Shown: positions 8,875-17,106, counted from the first letter of the stretch. The stretch: 64,000 nt of DNA from Paralcaligenes sp. KSB-10 (GCF_021266465.1 NZ_CP089848.1:372001-436000), one strand, 5' to 3'. The notes: generated from the letters alone by a model not told the origin. Translations and numbers: made by a program.

Positions 8875-9849
8875 CTAGTTTGCTTTCATATTGCCTTTTT
8901 TCACCACTTTACCCAGGCGAGCACGTTCATCCTGGGTGAATTGGGTAAATTCCTTGCGCGTGCCGCTTCCCGGCTCGATGCTGCTTTTGCTCAGGGCATC
9001 GAGCACATCTTTGGATTTGGTAGCTTGTCGCACTGCCGCATTCATTTTGTCGAGTATGTCTGCCGGTGTTCCTGTTGCCGCGTACAGCCCCTCCCAATGG
9101 CCGATTCGAATGTTTGGATAACCTTCCTCGGCGGTGGTCTTGATTTCCGGGGCGCTGGCCAGCTTGTGCACCCAGGTCGTTGCCAGTGCCTTGAGCTTTC
9201 CGGCTTTGATGAGCGGTAGCGTAACGATGCTGGCTTCCGAGGTCGCGGTGACTTGATTGCTCATTACAGCTGTCACGCCTTCCGAGCCGCTTTTATATGC
9301 AATCTGCTGGATAGGCAACCCCGTTTCCTGTTTGACCATTTCACCCACGAAATCGGGTGTGCTACCCATTCCGGCGGTTGAAAAGGTAATGCGGTCGGTA
9401 TGATTTTTCTTGGCGTTTTCGACGAATTCCTTCAGGCTGTTTGCGGGGTTGGAAGGGTTGGTGACGATAATCGAGGGGGCTATGGCCAATAGCGCAACGG
9501 GCGTCAACTGATCGTCTTTATAGGGCTGATCGGAGCGGATCAGGCTGTTGGTGACGGTGCCGTTGGAGCCCACCAGATAGGTATAGCCGTCTGGCTTGCT
9601 GCGGGCCACATGCGCCGCGCCCACGATGCCGCCCGCGCCGGGGCGGTTTTCCACGATAAAGTTTTGTTTGAACTCTTTGCCGAGCTCTTTGGCGAAAATG
9701 CGGGCAACCAGGTCATTGGCGCCACCCGCCGAAAATGGAACTACGATAATAACGGGATGGTCGGGCCATGAACCTGCGGCCGAGGCGGGCACCGAAGCAA
9801 ATGCGGCGGTGGCAAACAAGGCGCATGCGCTTAATTTGAAAGTGGTCAA
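8875..9849 (-). CDS. Bug-family periplasmic substrate receptor
   Basis: This is a tripartite-tricarboxylate-transporter (TctC/Bug) binding protein of 324 aa. It has a signal peptide (residues 1-25, ending VPASAAG) and the Bug signature WPDHPVIIVVPFSAGGANDLVARIFAKELGKEF...ENRPGAGG. Translation apparently starts at TTG: codon 9849-9847 reads TTG, preceded by AAAGGAG. No TctA/TctB membrane genes are near, so it is an orphan receptor. The ligand is unknown; family members bind carboxylates and related anions. Confidence 0.9.
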   Translation of the reverse strand: MTTFKLSACALFATAAFASVPASAAGSWPDHPVIIVVPFSAGGANDLVARIFAKELGKEFKQNFIVENRPGAGGIVGAAHVARSKPDGYTYLVGSNGTVTNSLIRSDQPYKDDQLTPVALLAIAPSIIVTNPSNPANSLKEFVENAKKNHTDRITFSTAGMGSTPDFVGEMVKQETGLPIQQIAYKSGSEGVTAVMSNQVTATSEASIVTLPLIKAGKLKALATTWVHKLASAPEIKTTAEEGYPNIRIGHWEGLYAATGTPADILDKMNAAVRQATKSKDVLDALSKSSIEPGSGTRKEFTQFTQDERARLGKVVKKGNMKAN

Positions 9850-10200
9850 GAGAATCTCCTTTGTGTCTAAGTTGAAGGAGTTTGATATGAAGCCTTTGCG
9901 TCGATACCAACACCCCAGCGAAATTTATCACTAAACAGATTCTTGGTTTGTATTCTGTGCCGGATAGCCGTGAATTTGCACGATTTTCTCTTTATTTTCA
10001 GTTATTTGTCAGCAACTTGCCGCATAGACAGCCCTCAGGGCGACATATCGACGCTCTCCGGCAACTTTGCACGAGCCCTGTGCGGACTTGCGCTAAGCAG
10101 GCTTTCAGGGTTATCCCTATTTCACCTAAAGAGTTTCGCAGCGATAATTAATAGAAATGACATCGGACAACGTACATCTTTAATTGAAGGCTATATCAAA
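9850..10200. other. Divergent intergenic region without a recognised gene
   Basis: These 351 bp separate the Bug gene (minus) from the binding protein (plus). An open frame runs back into it from the plus-strand gene, but it shows no protein-like features. GAAGG shortly before 10201 could serve as ribosome site. I see no RNA gene or repeat. Confidence 0.5.
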
Positions 10201-10998
10201 ATGGGTAAGCGCCAAGTTTTTTCACGAATTTTCAGCGTGCTGCTGTTTTCGTTGGCAGCCAGCGCAGCATCTTACGCAGACGGGCTGGCGGCTATCAAGG
10301 CTGCCGGTGTGCTGAAGGTTGCCACGTCACTGAGCGTTACGCCGTATACGTACACAAATGGGGAAATGCAGCCGGATGGGTCGGATGTGGCCACTGCAAA
10401 ACAATTGGCCAAAGACCTGGGAGTGGAGCTCAAAATTGTTGGTGTTCCGGTTGCTTCCAGAATTCCCATGCTGCAAACCGGCAAGGCGGATTTGGTTATT
10501 TCCGTGTTGTCCATGTCACCGGAGCGAGCCAAGGTAATTGATTTTTCGCGCCCTTATTCACTGATACGGGAGGTCATCATTGCCCCCAGGAATGTGGCGG
10601 TCAAGGGCTACGGCGATCTGGTGGGCAAAGCTGTCGGCGTGACTCGCGGCACTGTGGAAGACAAGCTCGTCACCGAAAATGCCAAGGGGGCGGAAATCAA
10701 ACGCTACGAAGATGTGGCAACGTTGATCACCGCGGCTGTTTCCGGACAGGTTCAATATGTGGCGACAGGCCTTGTAAGCCTGGATGAGCTCAATAAAAAA
10801 ACTGGCAATCGCTTCGAAAGTAAATTCGTCATGAAAGATTTCATGCTTGCCATAGGCCTGCGAAAAGGCAATCCGGAGCTCGATAAATGGGTGGATCAGT
10901 GGGTTCAGACGAATCTGGAAAATGGCAGGCTAAATAAAATATTCAGGCACTACCATCATGTGGACCTTTCGCCGGAAGTCATGAACTGGAAGAAGTGA
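10201..10998 (+). CDS. Amino-acid-type ABC transporter binding protein (family 3)
   Basis: This is a 265-aa periplasmic binding protein of the PBP2/SBP_bac_3 type, the class that includes polar amino acid receptors. The signal peptide spans residues 1-24 (SRIFSVLLFSLAASAASYADG). The domain begins AAIKAAGVLKVATSLSVTPYTY, and the family segment RIPMLQTGKADLVISVLSMSPERAKVIDFSRPY includes the usual aromatic and acidic binding residues. The start at 10201 is preferred over upstream codons because the signal peptide begins there. No permease or ATPase gene is adjacent. Confidence 0.85.
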   Translation: MGKRQVFSRIFSVLLFSLAASAASYADGLAAIKAAGVLKVATSLSVTPYTYTNGEMQPDGSDVATAKQLAKDLGVELKIVGVPVASRIPMLQTGKADLVISVLSMSPERAKVIDFSRPYSLIREVIIAPRNVAVKGYGDLVGKAVGVTRGTVEDKLVTENAKGAEIKRYEDVATLITAAVSGQVQYVATGLVSLDELNKKTGNRFESKFVMKDFMLAIGLRKGNPELDKWVDQWVQTNLENGRLNKIFRHYHHVDLSPEVMNWKK

Positions 10999-11099
10999 GC
11001 TTTCAGCCGGATGCCGATCTGAATCTGCAGGATGGCGGATTCAAGACATTTTCCCGGCAGGTTCTGTATGGTGGCCTTGGAATCGGGTCGGGCGGGAGC

Positions 11100-11972
11100 T
11101 TATGTAGATGCGTTCTCTGGCAGATCCGACTTGCGCCAGCCCAGAGTGGCCCCCCGGGAAACAGCGGCATACACCGCCGCATTTCTGTTGTGTACGTCGA
11201 GGCGCTGATATAAGGTCTCGGTGTGCGCTTTGGCGGTGGCGACGGAAATGTTCAACTGCCGTCCCACCGTTTTCATGGGGTAGCCACGCGCCAGGAGTAC
11301 CAACACTTCGTATTGCCGAGGCGTGATGTTCAGCAATGCCGCCTCGGTGTTTACCAGCGAGGGGCACAGCGGGTCGTGCTCTTCGGGCAAGGGTAGATCG
11401 GGCCCTGGATCGGCCATTTCCGGCACAGGCCCGGGCATCCGCGCATCGTGGGCAAACCCCGATAAGGACATAGCTGCGTCGGTAGCCCTTGCGGCCTGGG
11501 TATCGAGTTTATCGTACCAACGGCGGCGCGGCGTGCTGTCGGCAGGTAAAACGGCTGCCGGTGCAGTGCTTGCAAGCGATGAGCCGTCGGCGGTCTGGAA
11601 ACACTTGCCTCCCGCCAAAACCAACGTTATTGCGGCTTTCATCATGTCGGGCGACGAATCTTTGGGTATATAGCCAGCCAGGATGGAAGGCTGGTCGTGC
11701 AGGGAATAGGACAGTGTAGGGGTATCCGACAATAGAAGGATCCGATGAGGGGCAAAGCCGCCGCGCGCCGCGGCCACCAGATCGACCATTCTTTCGTATT
11801 GGCCTGGAACGGACAACAGAACAAGATCCACCCTGCTGAGTGCGGGCACGTTCTGAAACAGCCTCGAGTAATCGGCCCCTTCGCATTGAATCGCGGGCGC
11901 CATGGTTTCGAGCAACTGCAGGATCCTCATGCGTGCTGGCTGATGCGGCTCAACCACAATGACTGTTGCCAT
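11100..11972 (-). CDS. CsgD-like LuxR-family regulator with a degenerate receiver domain
   Basis: This 290-aa regulator probably controls the curli genes beside it. Residues 1-125 have a receiver-like fold, but the acidic pair is EPH (residues 8-10) and the phosphoacceptor position is Ser54 (VDLVLLSVPG). The Lys of the receiver is kept (YIPKD, Lys104). It therefore probably does not use phospho-Asp, as in E. coli CsgD. A linker with Pro/Asp-rich stretches leads to a C-terminal LuxR HTH (LNITPRQYEVLVLLARG...ISVATAKAHTETLYQRL). GGAGGG precedes the ATG. It is on the same strand as, and downstream of, the curli operon. Confidence 0.82.
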   Translation of the reverse strand: MATVIVVEPHQPARMRILQLLETMAPAIQCEGADYSRLFQNVPALSRVDLVLLSVPGQYERMVDLVAAARGGFAPHRILLLSDTPTLSYSLHDQPSILAGYIPKDSSPDMMKAAITLVLAGGKCFQTADGSSLASTAPAAVLPADSTPRRRWYDKLDTQAARATDAAMSLSGFAHDARMPGPVPEMADPGPDLPLPEEHDPLCPSLVNTEAALLNITPRQYEVLVLLARGYPMKTVGRQLNISVATAKAHTETLYQRLDVHNRNAAVYAAVSRGATLGWRKSDLPENAST

Positions 11973-12301
11973 TTTTCCCTCCAGGGCAACGCCCCTGCCC
12001 GGTAACAGTAAAAAGGGAAATATTACCGGGTGGACGCTCGTATGTTGTTTACTTCAAGGAACAGCAAGTAGTAATTGGTAGCATGGTTGTTGCAACTTGA
12101 TAGTCAATATATCTGTTTTTTGCACATATTAAGGAAATCTGTCCGGCATTCATTGCCACAATAGGTACTTTCATATACTACCAGACGCGGCTATACATGC
12201 AATGTTTTACTTTTAAGTACATTTTATCGTGGGCGATTCAAAGAGTCTATCGTCAAACAGCGAGCGCCTGCGACGGCGGTATCGACAGCCATATTCAAGT
12301 G
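11973..12301. promoter_or_regulatory. Regulatory region upstream of the LuxR-type regulator
   Basis: These 329 bp lie between the csgH-like stop and the regulator start. An inverted repeat CCCGGTAA (11998-12005) / TTACCGGG (12023-12030) sits 26-58 bp before the start codon and may be an operator or a leader hairpin. The remainder is A/T-rich. A TTGACT-like element (about 12101-12106, minus strand) could be a -35 box, but the matching -10 is weak. No gene is apparent. Confidence 0.4.
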
Positions 12302-12610
12302 TTATCGAGGGCAGTCGAAATGATACGTGCCGGCAGGCATGCCTCCCTTGGTCAGAATCAGCTCGATTCGACAGGCATCGTGTTTGCCCGCGCCCAGCGA
12401 CAGCTGCGACAGTGCCGTCGGTTTTTTTGCGGGCACCGTCACAGTTCCGCTTTGACTGATTCTGGACGAGCCGCTTCGGCCATCTTTGATGGCAGACAAG
12501 CTGTAGTGGATCCGTGCGCTTTCGGAACTTTCCACATATGGGGTAACAATGCCTGGCCGTGCATTCGTGTTGGCCTCCAGCCAGACATGCAAATTCGCGT
12601 CGGCAATCAT
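12302..12610 (-). CDS. csgH: CsgH/CsgC-like curli assembly chaperone, no signal peptide
   Basis: CsgC and CsgH are small beta-sandwich proteins that keep curlin from forming amyloid inside the periplasm. Residues 31-85 (ARIHYSLSAIKDG...SGTVTVPAKK, PTALSQLSLG...RIELILTKGG) align closely with E. coli CsgC (CRVQILSLREG...LPANQPIALTKLSL). The CxC motif of CsgC is absent. A strong ribosome site (CGGAGGG) precedes the ATG at 12610, giving 102 aa with no signal peptide. That is odd for a periplasmic chaperone: either it acts in the cytoplasm or it is exported another way. It lies after csgA behind a hairpin. Confidence 0.72.
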   Translation of the reverse strand: MIADANLHVWLEANTNARPGIVTPYVESSESARIHYSLSAIKDGRSGSSRISQSGTVTVPAKKPTALSQLSLGAGKHDACRIELILTKGGMPAGTYHFDCPR

Positions 12611-12640
12611 ATTGCCCTCCGTTGTGCTTGAAATGGTAAA

Positions 12641-12667
12641 CAGGCGGAGCAGTCTCTACTCCGCCTG
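12641..12667 (-). terminator. Intercistronic hairpin between csgA-like and csgH-like genes
   Basis: A perfect 9-bp stem, CAGGCGGAG / CTCCGCCTG, encloses a 9-base loop directly after the curlin gene. The following TTTACC is only a short T stretch. It may be a partial terminator or an mRNA-end stabiliser that makes curlin mRNA more abundant than the chaperone mRNA; this role is inferred. Confidence 0.5.
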
Positions 12668-12699
12668 CGGTCTTGTCGCCGTTTATATGGTGATTATTA

Positions 12700-13104
12700 T
12701 TAGTGTTGTGTGACTTTGGCAGTATTGCCCCAGCCCGCCTGAATTACGCTGGCGGTCTGATTCCAGCCGGTTTGAGTAACCCTGGCGTCGTTGCAGCCGC
12801 CAGCCTGGGATACATAAGAGACCATGTTGCCGCCGTCATGCTGGTCTACCTTGGCGAAATTGTCGCTACCGGCCTGGCCAATAGTGCTTTTCGTGTAGGC
12901 GTAGGTGTCGTGCTGGTCGGATTTGGCGGTATTGTCGCTGCCCCGCTGGTCAATCGACGATAGAGCATAGTCGTTGTAGGTTTGGGTAATGGCCGCATCG
13001 TTGTCGCTGCCGGCCTGATACACAGTGCCGGTGTTCGACGCCATGGCGGGAGCCCCGAACGCGAATGCAAGACCCAATGCAAGTGCTGAAAGACTGATTT
13101 TCAT
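12700..13104 (-). CDS. csgA: Major curlin subunit, CsgA-like
   Basis: This is a secreted amyloid fibre subunit of 134 aa. The signal peptide (MKISLSALALGLAFAFGAPAMA) is followed by a repeat domain built from five copies of the strand-loop-strand motif Q-x-G-x-x-N-x-A-x-x-x-Q: QAGSDNDAAITQ, QRGSDNTAKSDQ, QAGSDNFAKVDQ, QAGGCNDARVTQ and QAGWGNTAKVTQ. Five repeats matches E. coli CsgA. A single Cys lies in the fourth repeat, unusual for curlin. The start at 13104 follows AGGAGA; a TTG further upstream falls inside that ribosome site. Confidence 0.9.
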   Translation of the reverse strand: MKISLSALALGLAFAFGAPAMASNTGTVYQAGSDNDAAITQTYNDYALSSIDQRGSDNTAKSDQHDTYAYTKSTIGQAGSDNFAKVDQHDGGNMVSYVSQAGGCNDARVTQTGWNQTASVIQAGWGNTAKVTQH

Positions 13105-13155
13105 TATGATTCTCCTCAAATTTAAGACCTGAGATACATCCCAACCCAGCGGTCT

Positions 13156-13722
13156 TTAGTACTGGATTACTTTCGCATAGGCTCCGACGCTGTTGTATTG
13201 AGTAACCTTGAGCGGCGGGGCTCCTGCATATTGAGTGACTGACGTGGTATTGAAACTGCCGTCCTGGAGAACTTGCGCAGAAGTGAAATTCGCTTTCTGG
13301 GTCACCTGCGCGCTGTTGGCGTAGCCGTTTTGTGCGATCAGCGTGTCATTGCCATACCCGTATTGCTTCAGGTCGATTATGTTTTTCGCACCGTCCTGGC
13401 TTGCAAAAGCCGAGTTTCCATAACCTTCCTGCGCAATATTGGCGTCGTTATTGCTGCCGTTTTGATACAGCGTTACCGTTTGCGAAGTACCTTGTGCCTG
13501 AGTCGACAACTGGTTTTTTTTCTTGGGCGGGGGCATGGTGACATATTGCAGATTCACATTCTCCGTTGTCATTTCGGAAGACGGCAGTTCCGGCGACGAT
13601 GCCAGGTCATGGCCAAAGCAGTGGCCCGGGGCGATGCCCGCGGACATCAGCGCAAGAGCCGATAAAATGATTTGCGGGCGCTTGCAAATGCTGCTTGGGT
13701 TTCCGCTTGTCGAGTAAATCAT
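13156..13722 (-). CDS. csgB: Minor curlin / nucleator, CsgB-like
   Basis: This 188-aa secreted protein carries curlin repeats and is the probable nucleator that starts polymerisation of the main curlin at the cell surface. After a signal peptide (to about residue 37) there is a non-repeat segment of about 40 residues with PPPKKKNQ. Repeats follow at about 11-residue spacing: QNGSNNDANIAQ, QEGYGNSAFASQ, QDGAKNIIDLKQ, QYGYGNDTLIAQ, QNGYANSAQVTQ and QDGSFNTTSVTQ. It is longer than E. coli CsgB (about 150 aa). AGGGAG precedes the ATG. The next gene is the main curlin. Confidence 0.85.
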   Translation of the reverse strand: MIYSTSGNPSSICKRPQIILSALALMSAGIAPGHCFGHDLASSPELPSSEMTTENVNLQYVTMPPPKKKNQLSTQAQGTSQTVTLYQNGSNNDANIAQEGYGNSAFASQDGAKNIIDLKQYGYGNDTLIAQNGYANSAQVTQKANFTSAQVLQDGSFNTTSVTQYAGAPPLKVTQYNSVGAYAKVIQY

Positions 13723-13763
13723 GACATTCTCCCTAAGGTGTGACGGCGTGTTCGCATGAGTAC

Positions 13764-14714
13764 TCAGCGGACCGGAGATGTCGTGGCGGCTTGCTCTGCG
13801 CCCTTGTCAGGGGCAGGCAAGTCGGCCACTACATAATTGTTTTCTTCGCGAGCGTAGTGCTGGATCACGGGCGAATTCCAGTCGCTCGGGTTCCTGAGTG
13901 CCCAGTTGTGATCTTTCAGGCCTTCCACCACCAGATGCACCACGGCGGATTCAATAGCTTCCTTGACGCACAGCTGCGCGGGTTCGTTACGCGTAATTCC
14001 CCCTTCGATTTCAAGCAAATCCTTGAAATTGACGAACTTGAAAACGCTGGGGTGGATCTCGTAGGAATAGATTGTTTTGGTTGTCGAGACGCTTTGCAGT
14101 ATTTGGCCATTGTCGATATTGACGCTGCGAAGGTTTATCGTCACCTGGTCCACGCGGTATTGAGTGGTCATCCCGACGCCCAGGAACCGGGCGCCCAGGC
14201 CGCCGGTACGCACATTGCTCTCATAGGCGATGATGCCGCCGTCGATCAGAATCGAAGCCGGCAGCAAAGCCGGGACAGTTGCCAGAGGAGGTTCTCCTTT
14301 CTGGGGCGGGGCATCCGTCGCCCGCAGAATACGGCGCTCCGTCAGGAGCTCCTGAAGACCTTCGCGCTCGACCGGTATGAACCAGTTCGAATCTTTCAAG
14401 GCCTTGATCAGCAGCGAGGCCGCACCCTGGGTGACGGAGGTCGAAAATGAACTGTCCGGCGATGGCTTGTACTGCCCGGTCTGATCGCGAAAACCGTAGA
14501 CAGCCACTACCGTCCGGCTTTTTGGAGGAGGCAGCTTCACCAGGTCATGAGTGGCGGGGGTGGCTGGCGATAGTTTGGCGGAATCGCTTACGCCGGAAGG
14601 CGGGTGATGAATGCCCGCGCACGCGCTCAGCAATATCGAGGCCAGGGCAGTCATGCAAGCGCGATGAACTCTCCGCCGGGATACGGGTCCGGCGGCCCGG
14701 TGGAGGGTGTTCAT
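13764..14714 (-). CDS. csgG: CsgG, outer-membrane curli secretion channel
   Basis: CsgG is the nonameric lipoprotein pore that exports curlin. The 316-aa protein has a long N-terminus and a lipobox (ASILLSAC, Cys about residue 32). The CsgG core includes VVAVYGFRDQTGQYKPS, SFSTSVTQGAASLLIKALKDSNWFIPVEREGLQELLTERRI and ILIDGGIIAYESNVRTGGLGARFLG. It is longer than E. coli CsgG (277 aa), mostly at the two ends. Its ATG overlaps the csgF stop (ATGA), so the two are translated together. Confidence 0.95.
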   Translation of the reverse strand: MNTLHRAAGPVSRRRVHRACMTALASILLSACAGIHHPPSGVSDSAKLSPATPATHDLVKLPPPKSRTVVAVYGFRDQTGQYKPSPDSSFSTSVTQGAASLLIKALKDSNWFIPVEREGLQELLTERRILRATDAPPQKGEPPLATVPALLPASILIDGGIIAYESNVRTGGLGARFLGVGMTTQYRVDQVTINLRSVNIDNGQILQSVSTTKTIYSYEIHPSVFKFVNFKDLLEIEGGITRNEPAQLCVKEAIESAVVHLVVEGLKDHNWALRNPSDWNSPVIQHYAREENNYVVADLPAPDKGAEQAATTSPVR

Positions 14715-15160
14715 TGCCCCACCTGGAATGAAGTCGACGCGCCAGTGGTCTTGTCGGTGGTCGTGATATTAAGAAGCCCGCCGCCCGCATCGACAATACT
14801 GATGGTGAAGTCGCCCGTCTGCACTATTCCGGGCCTGAGGCTTCCGTCGGTTCCCACGACGGACGAAGTTGCCGATGCCGCTATGCGGCTGAGTATGGTC
14901 CGTTGCAAGGTATCGTTGAACTGTTGCAGCGGAGTCTGGTCCTGCAAGCCTGCCGCGGAGGCAGCGGGATCGGTATGGTTGTTGGTGGCCTGTGCCGTGG
15001 CCAGCAGCGCCGGGCCATTCAGCGGGCTGCCGCCGAAGGACGGATTCACAGGGGTGTAGACCAGCTCGGTGGCCGATGCGGACCCGGCAAGCAAGGCCAG
15101 AAGCATGAAGGAGTTTCGCAAGCCGGACTGAGTTTGCTTGCAGATTCGTGTCGTTTTCAT
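14711..15160 (-). CDS. csgF: CsgF, curli secretion accessory protein
   Basis: CsgF attaches to the CsgG pore and anchors the CsgB nucleator outside the cell. The 149-aa protein has a signal peptide (to about residue 31, ASATE) followed by the conserved mature N-terminus LVYTPVNPSFGGSPLNGPALLATAQATN, the part that inserts into the CsgG pore. The C-terminus (GDFTISIVDAGGGLLNITTTDKTTGASTSFQV) also fits the family. The ribosome site GAGGAG lies within the last codons of csgE, which ends at the preceding base. Confidence 0.95.
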   Translation of the reverse strand: MKTTRICKQTQSGLRNSFMLLALLAGSASATELVYTPVNPSFGGSPLNGPALLATAQATNNHTDPAASAAGLQDQTPLQQFNDTLQRTILSRIAASATSSVVGTDGSLRPGIVQTGDFTISIVDAGGGLLNITTTDKTTGASTSFQVGQ

Positions 15161-15679
15161 TTACATCTCCTCGGGTCCGAGATCTACATCGTTGAATAAC
15201 AAGCGTTGGACATTCGTGTCGACTACGTTTTTGTAGACTATGTCTACGGCTCTTCCGCTGATCTCTTTTGCGGCGGATCGGGCCGGAGACAGAAACGTGT
15301 GGAATACGCGATTCTGGCGGTACTGAACCCATACTTCGCTGCCGTACTGGGCGGTGGGCCGTTCGTATACGGTTACGGTATATTTCGTATTCATATATTT
15401 AGCCCTCCATACTTCGGCGAAATTCTTGTAAAAATCCCATCCCAGCACAGTCACCGTTCTATTGATGACGACTCCGCCCAGAGGCTCATCGCTGATGCTC
15501 CCGCTGTCCAGGTTCTGCACCGGGGCTGGGGCGGGGGCCTTCTGAGAGGATTTTGAGTACGCGGTCTGTAATGTCAGGAGCAACACCAGCGCACAAAGTC
15601 GAACGGCAGGTTGTCGCACCTTCTTCTCCCTTATTTGCGTCCGTGTTGCCGTGATTTCTGTGACACGGTTAACGGGCAT
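15161..15679 (-). CDS. csgE: CsgE, curli secretion adaptor
   Basis: CsgE caps the periplasmic side of CsgG and confers specificity for curlin. The 172-aa protein has an N-terminal export signal preceded by a basic extension (hydrophobic core LCALVLLLTLQTAYS). The mature domain (VINRTVTVLGWDFYKNFAEVW, YTVTVYERPTAQYGSEVWVQYRQNRVFHTFLSPARS, VDIVYKNVVDTNVQRLLF) is typical. GCAGGA precedes the ATG at 15679. It is the first gene of the csgEFGBA-csgH series. Confidence 0.94.
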   Translation of the reverse strand: MPVNRVTEITATRTQIREKKVRQPAVRLCALVLLLTLQTAYSKSSQKAPAPAPVQNLDSGSISDEPLGGVVINRTVTVLGWDFYKNFAEVWRAKYMNTKYTVTVYERPTAQYGSEVWVQYRQNRVFHTFLSPARSAAKEISGRAVDIVYKNVVDTNVQRLLFNDVDLGPEEM

Positions 15680-16125
15680 TTTTCCTGCTTTGTTGTTTCG
15701 TTCCAGTCAGGCTTTTCTGTGTATCGTTTACAAGTGCCGTTTTTTTTAAATGTTTTGAAACTGTCTTGACGAGCCCATCTTAGATATGTGAAAGGGGCAG
15801 CAACATAGGGCATGCGATTTAATACCTGGTCGGCTTTATGGGGTAATTCGAACGTATCAAAACGGTCGATGCGCCAGCCTGAAAGAAGGCTGGCGATTAG
15901 TCGAATACCCGAGAGAAATTTACTGGTCCGATCGGTTGTGAGGCGGCTCGTGGCAAAGACAGGGCGCCTTGGGGGAGCCATATAGTCTGAACAGCTTACG
16001 GTGCAGGGGGGAGGGAGTGCATTGCCTTGTACGCCATATTGCGTAATCCAGGCACAGAATATAGGATGGGCGGGACTCAAATGCCGCGCCACCGGCGCGA
16101 TTGAAATGTCTGGGAGACAAAAAAA
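15680..16125. promoter_or_regulatory. Divergent promoter region, curli operon versus Bug gene
   Basis: These 446 bp separate csgE (minus) from a Bug receptor gene (plus). Open frames here lack protein-like features. The A/T-rich stretch nearest csgE is the probable curli promoter and regulator-binding zone; I could not assign a convincing -35/-10 pair. Confidence 0.35.
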
Positions 16126-17106
16126 ATGATCAATGTGTATATAAAAATTCTTGCTCTGGCGGCGTTTGGCGCTGTCATGGGCACCGCGCAGGCGCAGCCG
16201 GCTTCCGGCTATCCAAGCCGGCCTATCCGGCTGATCGTGCCTTTTGCGCCCGGCGGCGGCAACGACAATGTGGCGCGTACTGTCGGTGATCAGCTGTCGC
16301 GGATTCTCGGGCAATCGATCGTTGTTGAAAACAAGGCGGGTGCCGGCGGCACCATAGGCGCGGAGCTGGCGGCAAAGGCTGCGCCCGACGGCTATACGCT
16401 GTTTCTGGGCGGTGTAGGCAGCCTTGCCATCAACCCCAGCCTGCGAAAGAACCTGGCCTATGATCCTATCAAGGACTTTGCCCCCATCACGCTGCTGGCC
16501 AAGTCGCCGCTGGTTCTGGTGGTGCATCCGAAGCTGAAGGTGCATTCCGTGAAAGAGCTAATCGCTTTGGCCAAATCGCAGCCCGGAAAGCTCAATTACG
16601 CCTCTAATGGCAATGGTTCGTCCTCGCAACTGGCCGCCTTGATGTTCACGTCAATGGCCGGTGTGAGCATGGTGCATGTGCCCTATAAGGGATTGAGTCC
16701 CGCACTTACCGGTTTGTTAAGCGGGGAAGTGCCCATGATGTTCAGCAGCGTGGTGGCGATCCTGCCGCATATCCAGAGCGGCAAGCTGATTGCGCTGGGC
16801 GTTACCGGCTCGAAGCGGCTTGCGGCGCTGCCCGATGTACCCACTATTGCGCAAACCGGCCTGGCCGGCTACGAGACGAATTCCTGGTACGGCATACTTG
16901 CCCCTGCCGGTACGCCGCGCCCCATTGTCCTTAAACTGAACGAGGCGTTGAATCGGGTATTGGAGATTCCCGAGGTCAAGACCCGATTGGCGAATGAAGG
17001 CGCCGAAACGATCGGAGGCACGCCTGAACAGTTCGCCGACTACATCAAAGATGAAAAAGAACTGTTGGGCAAAGTGATTGCCAAGTCTGGAATCCAATTG
17101 AATTGA
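16126..17106 (+). CDS. Bug-family periplasmic substrate receptor
   Basis: This 326-aa TctC-like receptor has a signal peptide ending AQAQ (about residue 24), then YPSRPIRLIVPFAPGGGNDNVARTVGDQLSRIL and VENKAGAGGTIGAELAAKAAPDGYT, both hallmark Bug segments. It stands alone between the curli promoter and tRNA-Pro, without transporter membrane genes. The ligand is unknown. Confidence 0.9.
   Translation: MINVYIKILALAAFGAVMGTAQAQPASGYPSRPIRLIVPFAPGGGNDNVARTVGDQLSRILGQSIVVENKAGAGGTIGAELAAKAAPDGYTLFLGGVGSLAINPSLRKNLAYDPIKDFAPITLLAKSPLVLVVHPKLKVHSVKELIALAKSQPGKLNYASNGNGSSSQLAALMFTSMAGVSMVHVPYKGLSPALTGLLSGEVPMMFSSVVAILPHIQSGKLIALGVTGSKRLAALPDVPTIAQTGLAGYETNSWYGILAPAGTPRPIVLKLNEALNRVLEIPEVKTRLANEGAETIGGTPEQFADYIKDEKELLGKVIAKSGIQLN

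Noticed and set aside
13156-13722. Second major curlin rather than a nucleator
   Set aside because: Its position before the main curlin, long non-repeat N-terminal segment and irregular repeats fit CsgB better, though proof is lacking.
15631-16545. A 304-codon minus-strand frame overlapping csgE and a Bug gene
   Set aside because: It is antisense to the Bug gene and overlaps the csgE start; no family features are seen.
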